DNA of 64,000 nt, taken from contig CAKURR010000002.1 of NCBI GenBank assembly GCA_934675735.1, forward strand, positions 186,001-250,000, given 5' to 3'. Shown piece after piece: positions 1 through 7,792 of the stretch. Under the pieces are notes generated by a model that was not told the DNA's origin, did not search any database, and saw nothing but the letters and a program-made list of their open reading frames with translations. The DNA is from an uncultured Clostridia bacterium (lineage in GTDB: Bacteria > Bacillota > Clostridia > Christensenellales > Aristaeellaceae). Numbering within the stretch: position 1 is the first letter of the stretch; the number at the start of each line of letters is the position of its first letter. The position numbers were made by a program, and so were the translations under genes.

Positions 1-2
1 AG

Positions 3-671
3 CAGCCGGCGCTCTCCGACGACCTGCTGGTGAAGGTGGTCTCTTACATCACCGACCCGGTGACGACGACCGACGAGCTGATTCCCTCCGGCGAGACCTC
101 TTCCTATCGCTCCAACCCGCTGCGCCTGGCCGAGTTCGCGCTCTCCCGCAAGGATCCGGCGTATGTCGGCAACGCGAAGGCGGTGCACGCCGTCGAAGCC
201 GCGCGCGAGCAGGGCGAGGCCCTTCCGGAAGACGTAAAGGCCGTTTACGCCGCGCTGACCAAGGCCGGCGTCGCCAACAAGCCCGCCGAGACCGTCATCG
301 GCTCGACGATTTACGCCAACAAGCCGGGCGACGGTTCCGCCCGCGAGCAGGCCGCGAGCTGCCAGCGCGTGCTCGGCGCATGCGCCAACATCGCGAAAGA
401 ATACGCGACCAAGCGCTATCGCAGCAACTGCATCAACTGGGGCATGGCGCCGCTGCTCACCACTGCGCCGGAGGATTACGCGCTGGGCGACTGGGTGTTT
501 GTGCCCGGCATCCGCGAGGCGATTCTCAGCGGCAAACAGGCGTTTGACGCGTATGTGGTCAAGGCCGACGGCAGTGTGAAAAAGACCTCTGTCTCCACCG
601 GCACGCTGACCGAGGATGAGCGCCAGATTATCGCGGACGGCTGCCTCATCAACTACTACCGCAATCACTGA
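3..671 (+). CDS. Aconitase-superfamily hydratase, C-terminal part (5' truncated by window edge)
   Basis: This reading frame is open from the first base of the window and ends at TGA 669-671, so only the last 222 residues are present. The text (SDDLLVKVVSYITDPVTTTDE, GETSSYRSNPLRLAEFALSR, and later RYRSNCINWGMAPLLTTAPEDY) reads like the C-terminal swivel region of an aconitase/isopropylmalate-isomerase superfamily enzyme of the YbhJ-like 'hydratase' group. The Fe-S cluster cysteines lie in the missing N-terminal part, so activity and substrate cannot be judged. The next gene, addB, is convergent and a terminator follows the stop. The family call is fairly secure; the exact reaction is not. Confidence 0.72.
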   Translation, partial: QPALSDDLLVKVVSYITDPVTTTDELIPSGETSSYRSNPLRLAEFALSRKDPAYVGNAKAVHAVEAAREQGEALPEDVKAVYAALTKAGVANKPAETVIGSTIYANKPGDGSAREQAASCQRVLGACANIAKEYATKRYRSNCINWGMAPLLTTAPEDYALGDWVFVPGIREAILSGKQAFDAYVVKADGSVKKTSVSTGTLTEDERQIIADGCLINYYRNH

Positions 672-718
672 TTTCAAAAGTTATTTATCAAATTCTTTCA
701 ATACGATTTATATGGAAA

Positions 719-754
719 ATGCAGTCTTTCTTATGCAGAAAGGCTGCATTTTTA
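719..754 (+). terminator. Rho-independent terminator of the hydratase gene
   Basis: A 12-bp stem (719-730 with 738-749, one G-U pair) closes a 7-base loop and is followed by a T run. It lies 48 bases after the hydratase stop. Confidence 0.85.
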
Positions 755-878
755 TACATTGCAAATTGCACTCGTTCGCCCTCGTGCGCAACTTCCCCGC
801 CTTCATGCCAACTTAGGCGGCCTCAGGCCGCAAAACGGCCCCGGGTTTTCCACCGGAGCCGAATAGATTGTGGGTAAG

Positions 879-3800
879 TTATGTCAAATCTTCCAGCTTC
901 TTTGCCGTCAGCCGTCTGCGCGGCTTGCGCATCGGGTCAAAGACGCAGATGGCCGAATATTCGCAGTTTTGGCAGGCGTTGAGCGCGCCGCGCTCATACG
1001 GCGAATCGTCAATCTCGCCGCCGTAAATTTCCCCCGCCAATTCCGTGGCTTTGTGCCGCGCAAAGGCCAGCAGATTGGCCATGCCCATTTCATCGACCAT
1101 CGACGCGGCGAATCGCCCGTTCGGCTTGCCATCCTTGGTGACCATTGCAGCCTGCGGGCCGCCCTGCGCACGCAGAATCGTCACATCGCTGAGCGAAATG
1201 CCGCTGAGCGACAGCTTCTTGGCAATCTGCCGCTCGACCTCCTCTTGAATGCGCGATTCCGTCTTAATCATCGGGTCGGCAATGCGACAATAGAAGAAGC
1301 CCGCCGCGTGCGACCCGGGCACGCGCGAAAGCGCCGCCGCCAGATACAGCAGCAGCTGGAGCTGCAAGCCCCAGTAGACGAGCGTCGGGTCAAACTTTCG
1401 GCTGCCGCTCTTGTAATCGATGACGCGCAGACCGCCGCCCGTCATCACATCCACACGGTCGATACGCCCCTGCAAATAGACGAATGTGCCGTCGCCCAAT
1501 TCGAGCACAATCGGGGACAGCCCGTTCTGCCCAAAGACAAACTCCATCTGCATGGGGCGGAAGCTGCTGTCCGCATACTGCGAAACGATGTTGCGCGCGG
1601 TGCGTTTGGCCGTTCTGCGAATCCGCTTGGCGACGGCCTCGCCGCGCTTGCTCTCCCCCATCGGCGATTCCCGCCAAGTGTCAATCAGCGGGGAGACGGC
1701 TTCATCCATCAGCTTGTCGCAGACCTCGGCCGGCACATCCGGAAATTCCGGCAAGGCCGTCACCGCGTTGGTGAACCGCTCCGCCGCCTCGTGATAGAGC
1801 GTGCCCAGCTCCGCCGCGTCCACGCCGGTCTGCTGCTCCCGCTTGGGCATAAGGCCGTAGCGAACAAAGTGCTTATACGGGCACTGGGCGAAGGTTTCCA
1901 GCCGCGACACGCTGCTGACCGGACGGCCGTACAGCGTGCGCGCCAGCGTGCCGGGCAGTTTCTTTTCAGGCGGATCGCCCAACCCGCGCGTCACGCCCAG
2001 CAGCTGCGCTTCCCCGTCCGAATCGGCCGCAATCGCCGCCGCTGCCGCCGCATATGCCTCCCCCAGCGCGTGCCGCCCGTCCGCCGTTTCGGAAAGCTCC
2101 ACCGCCAGCGCTTCCAGCGCTGGCGCTTTGGCGCAGAGCATCGCCGCGCGCTCCTCCCGGGCCAGCCCGCCGTAAACCTTCATCTTGGGGAACAGCCGCC
2201 GCAGCGCCTGCACCACCGTGCCCTCGCGAAGCGCGCGGCCCGTGTCATCCGCCACGGCATAAGAGAGAATGATTCTCCCCTTTGCGCCCGACAGCGCTTT
2301 CAGCTCATCCAGCCGCCCAAGCGCCGCGCTCTCCTGCGGCGTCATGCCCAGATACGCCCCGCTGACCGCCTGGGCCGCCTGCTGCTCGCTGACTGTGAGC
2401 AGGCCGTTGTCACCGCTTGCGGGCATGTCGTTCATGCCGACGGCGAAGAGCGTCTGCACCTGTGCCGTGCGCACATTGCCGATTTCGCCGCAGATGACCG
2501 CGCCGTCCGCCGGCGGGAGCGCCGCCAGTTCGAGCGCCGAAAGGCCGTTTTGCAGCAGGCCCATCACCGTTTTCGCCGAAACGGCCTGCCCGCCGAGCAG
2601 CGTATGCAGCTGGTCGAGCGTCGTCATCATCGCGTTCCAGACCTGTGCGCAGTCCTGAGCTTCCGCCGCCAAACCGGCGACGTTCAGCTCGTCGCGCATA
2701 TCTTCCAGCGTTTCATACGCATGCACACTTTCCAGCAGGGCCAAAACCGCTCGGATGGTGTCATCCGCCGTCTTTGCCGCCTGCAAATCCCGCTGCAAGG
2801 CCAAAAGCGGCGTCATCACCTGCTTGCGGCTCTCTTCCAGCGCGGCCAGTTCTTCCTCCGTCACGCCCTTGGGATAGCGAAACGGCTTACGCATCGCGTC
2901 GCTGCGCACGTCCGCCCCTTCGCAATAGGCGCAGAATCGGTCGAGCGCTTCCCTGCTTAGGCCCAAAAAACCGCTCTGCGCGCATTCCAGAATATCCGTC
3001 AGCCGCCAGCCGCCCGAAATCGCGGCCAGCGCGCTGAGCATAAAGCGGCTCAGCGGGTGCGCGCCCGCCTGCCTTTTCTCCGCAATATAAGCCGACAGGC
3101 CGTACATCGGCAAAATGTTTTGCAGCAGCGGCCCGTATCCGCTCTGTTTGGGATAGACCACCGCCATCTGCGCCGCATCCTCCCCCGCTGCAGCCAGACG
3201 GCGCATTCTCGCCGCCGCAAGGTGCACCTCCTGCCGCTTTCCGCTCGCCGCATGCAGCTCAATGGCGGTCGGCTCCTGCGTGCAGGTCGCGCTGCCGAGC
3301 GCATAAAGCCCTTTTTCCAGCAGGCGGATATCCGTCGGCGCGTCAAGCTCCGCAACCAAAACCTCGCGGTCAACGGTAACGCCGCGCTCTTTGGCCAGTT
3401 TTTCAAGGCGCTCCAAGCTGTAATTGACGGGCGCAAAGAGACTTCCGTCAGGCGCGGCGTTTGCGTCCGTCTCAATCGCCAGCGTCAGCGTGCGGCACAG
3501 CGGCGCCATGCTCAGCAGCTCGGCAGCGAAGGTCGGCGTAATCATATCAAAACCGTAGACGAACACGTTCTGCCCTTTGAAGATGCCGGAAGCCGCAAAT
3601 CGGGCGCACATTTCCCGCGAAACATCCTCCGCATCGGCCAATTCGCCCGCCATACGCCCTTCATACGCCGCGTAAATGCGCGCAATGTCACCGAGCTTTA
3701 CCCGTGCGGGATTATCCGCATCCATCTTCTCGGCGCTTTCGGCCACATCCGCCGCCGACAGGCCGCTTCGCTTGAGCGACGCAATCATGCTCGACACCCG

Positions 3801-4151
3801 CTCGGTGAAGCCCGCCATGCCGCTTTGCGCCGCGCCGCGGTAAACGGTCAGCTCGTCTTTCTGCTCTTCAATGATGGCGCTGAGCACCATGCACTTGCCG
3901 CGTTCGTCGAAAATCGTTCGATTCGGCGGGCCCGCCAGCTCAAAAACGCGCGATTGCAGCCGCTTAGGCGACAGCACGTCGATAAGAAACGAGCCGTTGA
4001 CCCGCAGACGCTCCATGATTTCGATTTCCGCCTGCAAGGTGTATTGCGACGGCACCAAAAACATGCAGCTTTCGCCCCGCTCGGCCGCCTCGCCCAGCCT
4101 TCGGACGCATTCTTCCAGCAGCCTGTGCGGCCTTGCCGTTAAAATCTTCAT
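879..4151 (-). CDS. addB: AddB-like subunit of the AddAB helicase-nuclease
   Basis: AddB pairs with AddA to resect double-strand breaks up to a Chi sequence. The protein is 1090 aa, close to the usual AddB length. The C-terminal RecB-type nuclease domain is clear: VIDYKSG (near residue 910) holds the catalytic D and K, and four cysteines (CPYKHF near 757 and CQNCEYSAIC near 1056-1064) form the Fe-S clasp. The N-terminus MKILTARPHRLLEECV lacks the expected GxxGSGKT Walker A loop. The start at 4151 has GGGGGAAC upstream; a longer frame to 4253 would be translated through the parS sites and is unlikely. No addA lies next to it: the neighbouring downstream gene is convergent. Confidence 0.88.
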   Translation of the reverse strand: MKILTARPHRLLEECVRRLGEAAERGESCMFLVPSQYTLQAEIEIMERLRVNGSFLIDVLSPKRLQSRVFELAGPPNRTIFDERGKCMVLSAIIEEQKDELTVYRGAAQSGMAGFTERVSSMIASLKRSGLSAADVAESAEKMDADNPARVKLGDIARIYAAYEGRMAGELADAEDVSREMCARFAASGIFKGQNVFVYGFDMITPTFAAELLSMAPLCRTLTLAIETDANAAPDGSLFAPVNYSLERLEKLAKERGVTVDREVLVAELDAPTDIRLLEKGLYALGSATCTQEPTAIELHAASGKRQEVHLAAARMRRLAAAGEDAAQMAVVYPKQSGYGPLLQNILPMYGLSAYIAEKRQAGAHPLSRFMLSALAAISGGWRLTDILECAQSGFLGLSREALDRFCAYCEGADVRSDAMRKPFRYPKGVTEEELAALEESRKQVMTPLLALQRDLQAAKTADDTIRAVLALLESVHAYETLEDMRDELNVAGLAAEAQDCAQVWNAMMTTLDQLHTLLGGQAVSAKTVMGLLQNGLSALELAALPPADGAVICGEIGNVRTAQVQTLFAVGMNDMPASGDNGLLTVSEQQAAQAVSGAYLGMTPQESAALGRLDELKALSGAKGRIILSYAVADDTGRALREGTVVQALRRLFPKMKVYGGLAREERAAMLCAKAPALEALAVELSETADGRHALGEAYAAAAAAIAADSDGEAQLLGVTRGLGDPPEKKLPGTLARTLYGRPVSSVSRLETFAQCPYKHFVRYGLMPKREQQTGVDAAELGTLYHEAAERFTNAVTALPEFPDVPAEVCDKLMDEAVSPLIDTWRESPMGESKRGEAVAKRIRRTAKRTARNIVSQYADSSFRPMQMEFVFGQNGLSPIVLELGDGTFVYLQGRIDRVDVMTGGGLRVIDYKSGSRKFDPTLVYWGLQLQLLLYLAAALSRVPGSHAAGFFYCRIADPMIKTESRIQEEVERQIAKKLSLSGISLSDVTILRAQGGPQAAMVTKDGKPNGRFAASMVDEMGMANLLAFARHKATELAGEIYGGEIDDSPYERGALNACQNCEYSAICVFDPMRKPRRRLTAKKLEDLT

Positions 4152-4179
4152 CGCGCGTTGTTCCCCCATTCTCCCAAAA

Positions 4180-4195
4180 TGTTTCACGTGAAACA
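4180..4195. promoter_or_regulatory. parS site 1 (ParB/Spo0J binding)
   Basis: TGTTTCACGTGAAACA is a perfect 16-bp palindrome. It matches the bacterial parS consensus TGTTNCACGTGAAACA with no mismatch. Confidence 0.95.
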
Positions 4196-4217
4196 ATCGA
4201 AACCGCATCGGCCAAAA

Positions 4218-4233
4218 TGTTTCATGTGAAACA
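4218..4233. promoter_or_regulatory. parS site 2 (one central change)
   Basis: TGTTTCATGTGAAACA differs from the perfect palindrome at one central base. It starts exactly 38 bp after site 1. Confidence 0.88.
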
Positions 4234-4255
4234 ATGCGCTTCGCCTTCTCCAAAA

Positions 4256-4271
4256 TGTTTCACGTGAAACA
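4256..4271. promoter_or_regulatory. parS site 3 (ParB/Spo0J binding)
   Basis: TGTTTCACGTGAAACA, perfect consensus, starts exactly 38 bp after site 2. All three sites are preceded by AAAA and followed by AT, so the 38-bp unit looks like a tandem duplication. Confidence 0.95.
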
Positions 4272-4300
4272 ATCGGCAGGAATTTGAAGGTTCACCCAGA

Positions 4301-4329
4301 ATTATAACATAAAAGCCTTGTTTCTTCCA
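4301..4329 (-). promoter_or_regulatory. Possible addB promoter upstream of the parS cluster
   Basis: On the minus strand a perfect -10 (TATAAT, 4306-4301) has a weak -35 (TGGAAG, 4329-4324) at 17 bp. A transcript from here would carry all three parS sites in its leader. Confidence 0.35.
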
Positions 4330-4350
4330 CATTTTTGTCTGGAGGCCGCT

Positions 4351-5220
4351 ATGGAAGCCATTGCGCTCATCGCCGATATTCACGCCAATCTGCTGGCGGC
4401 GGAAGCCGTCATTGCCGATATCCACAAGAAGCATAAGCCCGACCGCATCATCTCGCTGGGCGACCAAGTCAACCTCGGCCCCGCGCCGCGCGACACGCTT
4501 CGCCTGCTCCGTTCGGAAAACGTAACCTGTCTGCACGGCAACCACGAGGGCTACATCCTTGCCGCGATGCAGAACGACCCCAAATACGCGGGCGCAAATT
4601 TCAACTCGCTGCGCTTCAACGCGTCGCGCCTCAAACCCGACGAAATCACCTTTCAAAAGACGCTGACGCACGCAGGCATCACCTTCTGCCACGCCCTGCC
4701 CGAGGATGACCGCTTCCCCGTATTTGACCCACAGCTGGCCCTCCCCCGTCTGCGGGAGATGACGTTCGCGCCAAACACGCGCATCATCTGCGGCCACGGC
4801 CACAACCCGATGCATTACGCCCTGCCGAATTTGACGCTGGACGTCGTCGGCAGCACGGGCTGCATGGATGACGGCGTGCCGGGCATGGCGCTCTACGCGA
4901 TGCTCTACCTCTCCCCCACCGACGTCACCTTACAGCCTTGCATCGCGTGGTATAACCCCGCGCCGCTCAAGGAGCTTTATATCAGCAGCGGCTTTGCCGA
5001 GGCCTGCCCCATCATCGCGCATATCGCCTGTTTGCAGCAGCAGCGCAATTTCGATTATCTCGTTCCATTCGTCACGCTCGCCAATCAGCTCGCGCGGGAA
5101 AACGGCGAAGCCGTCGTCTCCGAATCCACCTGGCAACAGACGGATGCGCTGTTCGCCTGGCCGGACGGCGTGAGCACGGCGGAATTTTGGCGCGCGCTCC
5201 GCCTGCACACCCTGCCGTAA
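4351..5220 (+). CDS. Metallophosphoesterase family protein
   Basis: A 289-aa calcineurin-like phosphoesterase. The dimetal ligands are visible in order: DIHAN (D9, H11), GDQVNLGP (near 38), GNHEG (near 62) and GHGHNP (near 149). These define the YfcE/DevT-like fold that hydrolyses phosphomonoesters or diesters using two divalent metals; the substrate cannot be told from sequence. The start ATG 4351 has GGAGG 7 bases upstream. The gene diverges from addB across the parS cluster and converges on aroF, with a shared hairpin between them. The C-terminal 90 residues after the phosphatase core are not recognised. Confidence 0.82.
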   Translation: MEAIALIADIHANLLAAEAVIADIHKKHKPDRIISLGDQVNLGPAPRDTLRLLRSENVTCLHGNHEGYILAAMQNDPKYAGANFNSLRFNASRLKPDEITFQKTLTHAGITFCHALPEDDRFPVFDPQLALPRLREMTFAPNTRIICGHGHNPMHYALPNLTLDVVGSTGCMDDGVPGMALYAMLYLSPTDVTLQPCIAWYNPAPLKELYISSGFAEACPIIAHIACLQQQRNFDYLVPFVTLANQLARENGEAVVSESTWQQTDALFAWPDGVSTAEFWRALRLHTLP

Positions 5221-5259
5221 CATTTCCCCAAAAAGCGGCCTTCTTCAAACATACAGAAA

Positions 5260-5306
5260 CCGGATGTCTCGCTCCCGCATTTTGGGGAAGCGTTCATCCG
5301 GCTTTT
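5260..5306. terminator. Shared hairpin terminator between convergent genes
   Basis: CCGGATG (5260-5266) pairs with CATCCGG (5295-5301). An inner CGCT/AGCG pairing is possible and TTTT follows. It sits between the phosphoesterase and aroF stops. Confidence 0.7.
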
Positions 5307-5315
5307 GTTATGGGT

Positions 5316-6329
5316 TTAGAGCAGCGTTTTTTCTTCAAACGCGACGCGTCGCTTCACGTCGGTCATCAGCGTGTCAAACTGTTTCGGATCGAGCGACTGC
5401 GCGCCGTCGCAGAGCGCGGCCTTCGGGTTGTTGTGCACTTCAATCATTAGGCCGTCCGCACCGGCGGCAATCGCTGTGCGCGTGAGCGGCTGCACCATCC
5501 ACGCGATGCCCGCCGCGTGCGAGGGGTCGATAATCACAGGCAGATGCGACTTCTGTTTAATCAGCGGCACGGCGGAGATGTCAAGGTTGTTGCGAATCAT
5601 CTTTTCAAACGTGCGGATGCCGCGCTCGCAGAGGATGACGTTCGGGTTGCCGCCCGCCAGCACATATTCCGCGCTCATCAGCCATTCCTCAATCGTCGCG
5701 GAAAGGCCGCGCTTGAGCAGAATCGGCTTGTTCGTCTTGCCCAGCGCTTTGAGCAGGCGGAAGTTCTGCATATTGCGCGCGCCCACCTGAATCACGTCCA
5801 CGTCGGCAAAATCGTCAATCTGCGTTTCGCTCATGATTTCGGTGACAATCGGCAGGCCCGTTTCCTTTTTGGCCTCCAGCAGCAGCTTCAGCCCTTCGTT
5901 TTCAAGCCCCTGGAAGGAATACGGCGACGTGCGCGGCTTGAACGCGCCGCCGCGCAGGCAGGTTGCGCCGCTCTTCTTCACATCCTCCGCGATAGAGACC
6001 AACTGCTCGCGGCTCTCCACCGAGCAGGGGCCAGCAATCACCGCGAATGTTCCTTCGCCGATGACGCGTCCGTTGACGTTGACATGCGTATCCTTGGGGT
6101 GGAAACGGCGGTTCGCCAGCTTATACGGCTCGGAAACGCGCCGCACATCCTCGACGATATCGCTCGCGCGCAGCCAATCCTCATCCACATGCGTCGTGTC
6201 GCCGACAAGGCCGAGAATCGTCTCCGTCGCGCCCTGGCTGTAATGAATGTCCACGCCCTGCTGCTTAATCTGGGTCATCAGCGCTTCGACGCGCGCCTTC
6301 TGTGCGCCCGGCTTCAAAATCACAATCAT
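5316..6329 (-). CDS. aroF: 3-deoxy-7-phosphoheptulonate (DAHP) synthase, type I-beta with regulatory domain
   Basis: Condenses phosphoenolpyruvate and erythrose-4-phosphate, the first step of the shikimate pathway. The 337-aa protein has an N-terminal ferredoxin-like regulatory domain (MIVILKPGAQKARVEALM, residues 1-70, typical for feedback control). The KDO8P/DAHP synthase barrel follows, with GPCSVES, RGGAFKPRTSPYSFQG, VGARNMQNF, LLKRG and DPSHAAG in the right order. Start ATG 6329 follows AGGAGAAG. The gene stands alone, and its promoter is more than 230 bases upstream. The leader encodes an aromatic-rich peptide and a terminator (see those entries), so it is probably regulated by attenuation. 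Confidence 0.95.
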   Translation of the reverse strand: MIVILKPGAQKARVEALMTQIKQQGVDIHYSQGATETILGLVGDTTHVDEDWLRASDIVEDVRRVSEPYKLANRRFHPKDTHVNVNGRVIGEGTFAVIAGPCSVESREQLVSIAEDVKKSGATCLRGGAFKPRTSPYSFQGLENEGLKLLLEAKKETGLPIVTEIMSETQIDDFADVDVIQVGARNMQNFRLLKALGKTNKPILLKRGLSATIEEWLMSAEYVLAGGNPNVILCERGIRTFEKMIRNNLDISAVPLIKQKSHLPVIIDPSHAAGIAWMVQPLTRTAIAAGADGLMIEVHNNPKAALCDGAQSLDPKQFDTLMTDVKRRVAFEEKTLL

Positions 6330-6389
6330 GGTTTTCTTCTCCTTTTCTGCCCTTTATGCATTTGACAGTTTGTCACTTGATTATACATA

Positions 6390-6427
6390 TAAAAGAAGCG
6401 GCCCTTTCGTTTCCGTGAAAGGGCCGC
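6390..6427 (-). terminator. Attenuator terminator in the aroF leader
   Basis: An 11-bp perfect stem (GCGGCCCTTTC, 6398-6408, with its complement 6417-6427) has an 8-base loop. On the minus strand TTCTTTTATA follows. It lies between the leader peptide and aroF, about 70 bases before the aroF start. Confidence 0.85.
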
Positions 6428-6449
6428 GCTGCAATCGGTGGAACCGCTT

Positions 6450-6530
6450 TTATGAATTGCAATGCAAATAGCCCGTATTCTCGCGATAATACAGGCTAAA
6501 ATAGAACATGTTTGTTCTTGCAGCATTCAT
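6450..6530 (-). CDS. Aromatic leader peptide of aroF (26 aa)
   Basis: A minus-strand ATG (6530-6528) sits 10 bases after GGGAGG (6546-6541) and opens a 26-codon frame ending in TAA at 6450. The peptide contains MFYFSLYY and a further Tyr, so five Tyr and two Phe codons lie within 13 positions. An 11-bp hairpin (6488-6498 with 6469-6479) covers the LYY-to-GY codons, and a strong terminator follows. This is the layout of phe/tyr attenuators, where ribosome stalling at scarce Phe- or Tyr-tRNA prevents termination. It is too short for ordinary gene finding. The peptide itself is expected to have no enzymatic role. Confidence 0.78.
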   Translation of the reverse strand: MNAARTNMFYFSLYYRENTGYLHCNS

Positions 6531-6566
6531 AAAGGTTTTGCCTCCCGCTTGCTTGGTGTTGACTCT

Positions 6567-6595
6567 ATCTTAAACCATACAAGACGATTTGTCAA
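6567..6595 (-). promoter_or_regulatory. Sigma-A promoter of the aroF leader
   Basis: Minus-strand TTGACA (6595-6590), 17-bp spacer, TAAGAT (6572-6567). Transcription would begin near 6560, about 30 bases before the leader peptide. Confidence 0.85.
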
Positions 6596-6659
6596 CCCTA
6601 TATTTTGAATTTATCCAAATCCATCAGCTTTTCATTTCTCTATCTGCGCTTCATGTTTC

Positions 6660-7634
6660 TTACCTCGTCGATTCAAAGCTGAGTCGGGGCACAAGATATC
6701 GGGTCATCATAAAGCCAATCTCTCCGTCAATCAGCACATGGCACCATTCTCCCGCTATGCCCAGCACTTGAACCTGCGTTCCGTTCGGATACAGCGCCAC
6801 CGCGTTAACATGGGTCGAAGCCTGCTTTCGCAGATTGACGCCCTGCCCATTGGAATTTTGAATCGTCACCTTGGGCAGCATTTCGGTTTGCTGGTCTTTG
6901 GGAGCGTTAAAATCGAGGAACTGATTTTTCATATATCCTTCAAGATTCCCGATTCGAACCCGGCTCCATCCGTCGTTCCCTTTTTGAACGATTGCGACCG
7001 TGCATCCATTGTAATATTTGCCGAGCGACGCGCTGTTCTCCGTTTTCTCCACGCGCAGATTCAGCCGATCCGTCGAAATCGGATTATGAACCTGCGCCGT
7101 CGCATAGCCGTCGTAGTAATTGCCCGTCCGCTGCTCCAGCGCCGAGCCGTCAGCCGGTACAAACCCGGTATATTCCCGAATCTGAACGTGCCACCATTTT
7201 GGCGTAAAACCCAGAAGCGTCACCGTTTCGCCATAGCCATGCATGTCATACGCTCCGTTTACGTCGCGGGATTGATAAAGCTCCCACGCGCTGCTTGTGG
7301 AGATATACGTCGGCATTGCGGATTCGACCGTCTGCGCGCTGTTCTCTTGCAGATATTTCTTCATCATGTAACCTTCGGCCGTTCCGCGACGACCGATTTG
7401 AACCCGAACCCATCCGTTGTTCAAATCTTCAAGAATCTGAACCTCCACGCCGTTATAATATTTGCCCAACGACTCCGCTTCTTTGCTCGGTGCGGCACGC
7501 AGATTCAGCCGGTCTGCGGCGTTCGGATTCTGCACAACCGCATAGGCGTCGCCGCCATCCGCTAAAGCCGTGCAGCAGCCGATGCACAGCATCATACAAA
7601 TCAAAAGGATGCGTTCAACCAGCGTATGTTTCAT
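6660..7634 (-). CDS. Secreted multi-SH3b-domain protein
   Basis: A 324-aa exported protein. It has a signal peptide (residues 1-25, hydrophobic LLICMMLCIGCCTALA, cut near ALA-DGG) and at least three bacterial SH3 repeats. The repeats carry the typical xRLNLRxxPSxxxxxLGKYYNGxxVxIL text at about 40-95, 190-240 and 255-315, with a more divergent one near 110-160. SH3b domains usually bind cell-wall peptides. No hydrolase domain is attached, so this looks like a wall-binding or sensor protein rather than an autolysin. Start 7634 follows AAGGCGGATG. The cysteine pair in the signal region is not a clear lipobox. Confidence 0.75.
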   Translation of the reverse strand: MKHTLVERILLICMMLCIGCCTALADGGDAYAVVQNPNAADRLNLRAAPSKEAESLGKYYNGVEVQILEDLNNGWVRVQIGRRGTAEGYMMKKYLQENSAQTVESAMPTYISTSSAWELYQSRDVNGAYDMHGYGETVTLLGFTPKWWHVQIREYTGFVPADGSALEQRTGNYYDGYATAQVHNPISTDRLNLRVEKTENSASLGKYYNGCTVAIVQKGNDGWSRVRIGNLEGYMKNQFLDFNAPKDQQTEMLPKVTIQNSNGQGVNLRKQASTHVNAVALYPNGTQVQVLGIAGEWCHVLIDGEIGFMMTRYLVPRLSFESTR

Positions 7635-7741
7635 TTTATCATCCGCCTTTCCTTAAAAATGTCTGCGCCGCAAATCGTCCTTGCAGCAATGCTTTTCAAT
7701 TATAAGAACGGATCGCACTTCCATTTTCTTCCCGCGAAACA

Positions 7742-7768
7742 CAAAAAGCCCCCTCTTTCGAGGGAGCC
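7742..7768 (-). terminator. Terminator of glgP
   Basis: On the minus strand a 9-bp stem with a GAAA-type loop (stem 7747-7755 with 7760-7768) is followed by TTTT. It lies about 25 bases after the glgP stop. Confidence 0.85.
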
Positions 7769-7792
7769 AGACGCGCTTTCACGCGTTTATGA

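Noticed and set aside
870..2960. A 696-codon open frame on the plus strand opposite addB
   Set aside because: It is arginine/histidine-rich nonsense typical of the antisense of GC-rich genes and has no ribosome site or family text.
4152..4253. N-terminal extension of AddB by 34 residues
   Set aside because: It would encode the parS palindromes as protein (FHVKHF repeats) and the better ribosome site precedes ATG 4151.
4180..4271. Three evenly spaced repeats looked at as a CRISPR array
   Set aside because: The repeats are 16-bp perfect palindromes matching parS and the spacers are degenerate copies, not unique 30-bp spacers. No cas genes are present.
6437..6447. T-box-like GGTGGAACCGC in the aroF leader
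   Set aside because: It lies on the strand opposite to aroF transcription and no specifier stem or T-box terminator pairing was seen; the leader-peptide model fits better.
6940..6975. GATTCGAACCCGG resembling a tRNA T-loop
   Set aside because: It is inside the SH3 protein gene and no acceptor or anticodon stem can be drawn around it.
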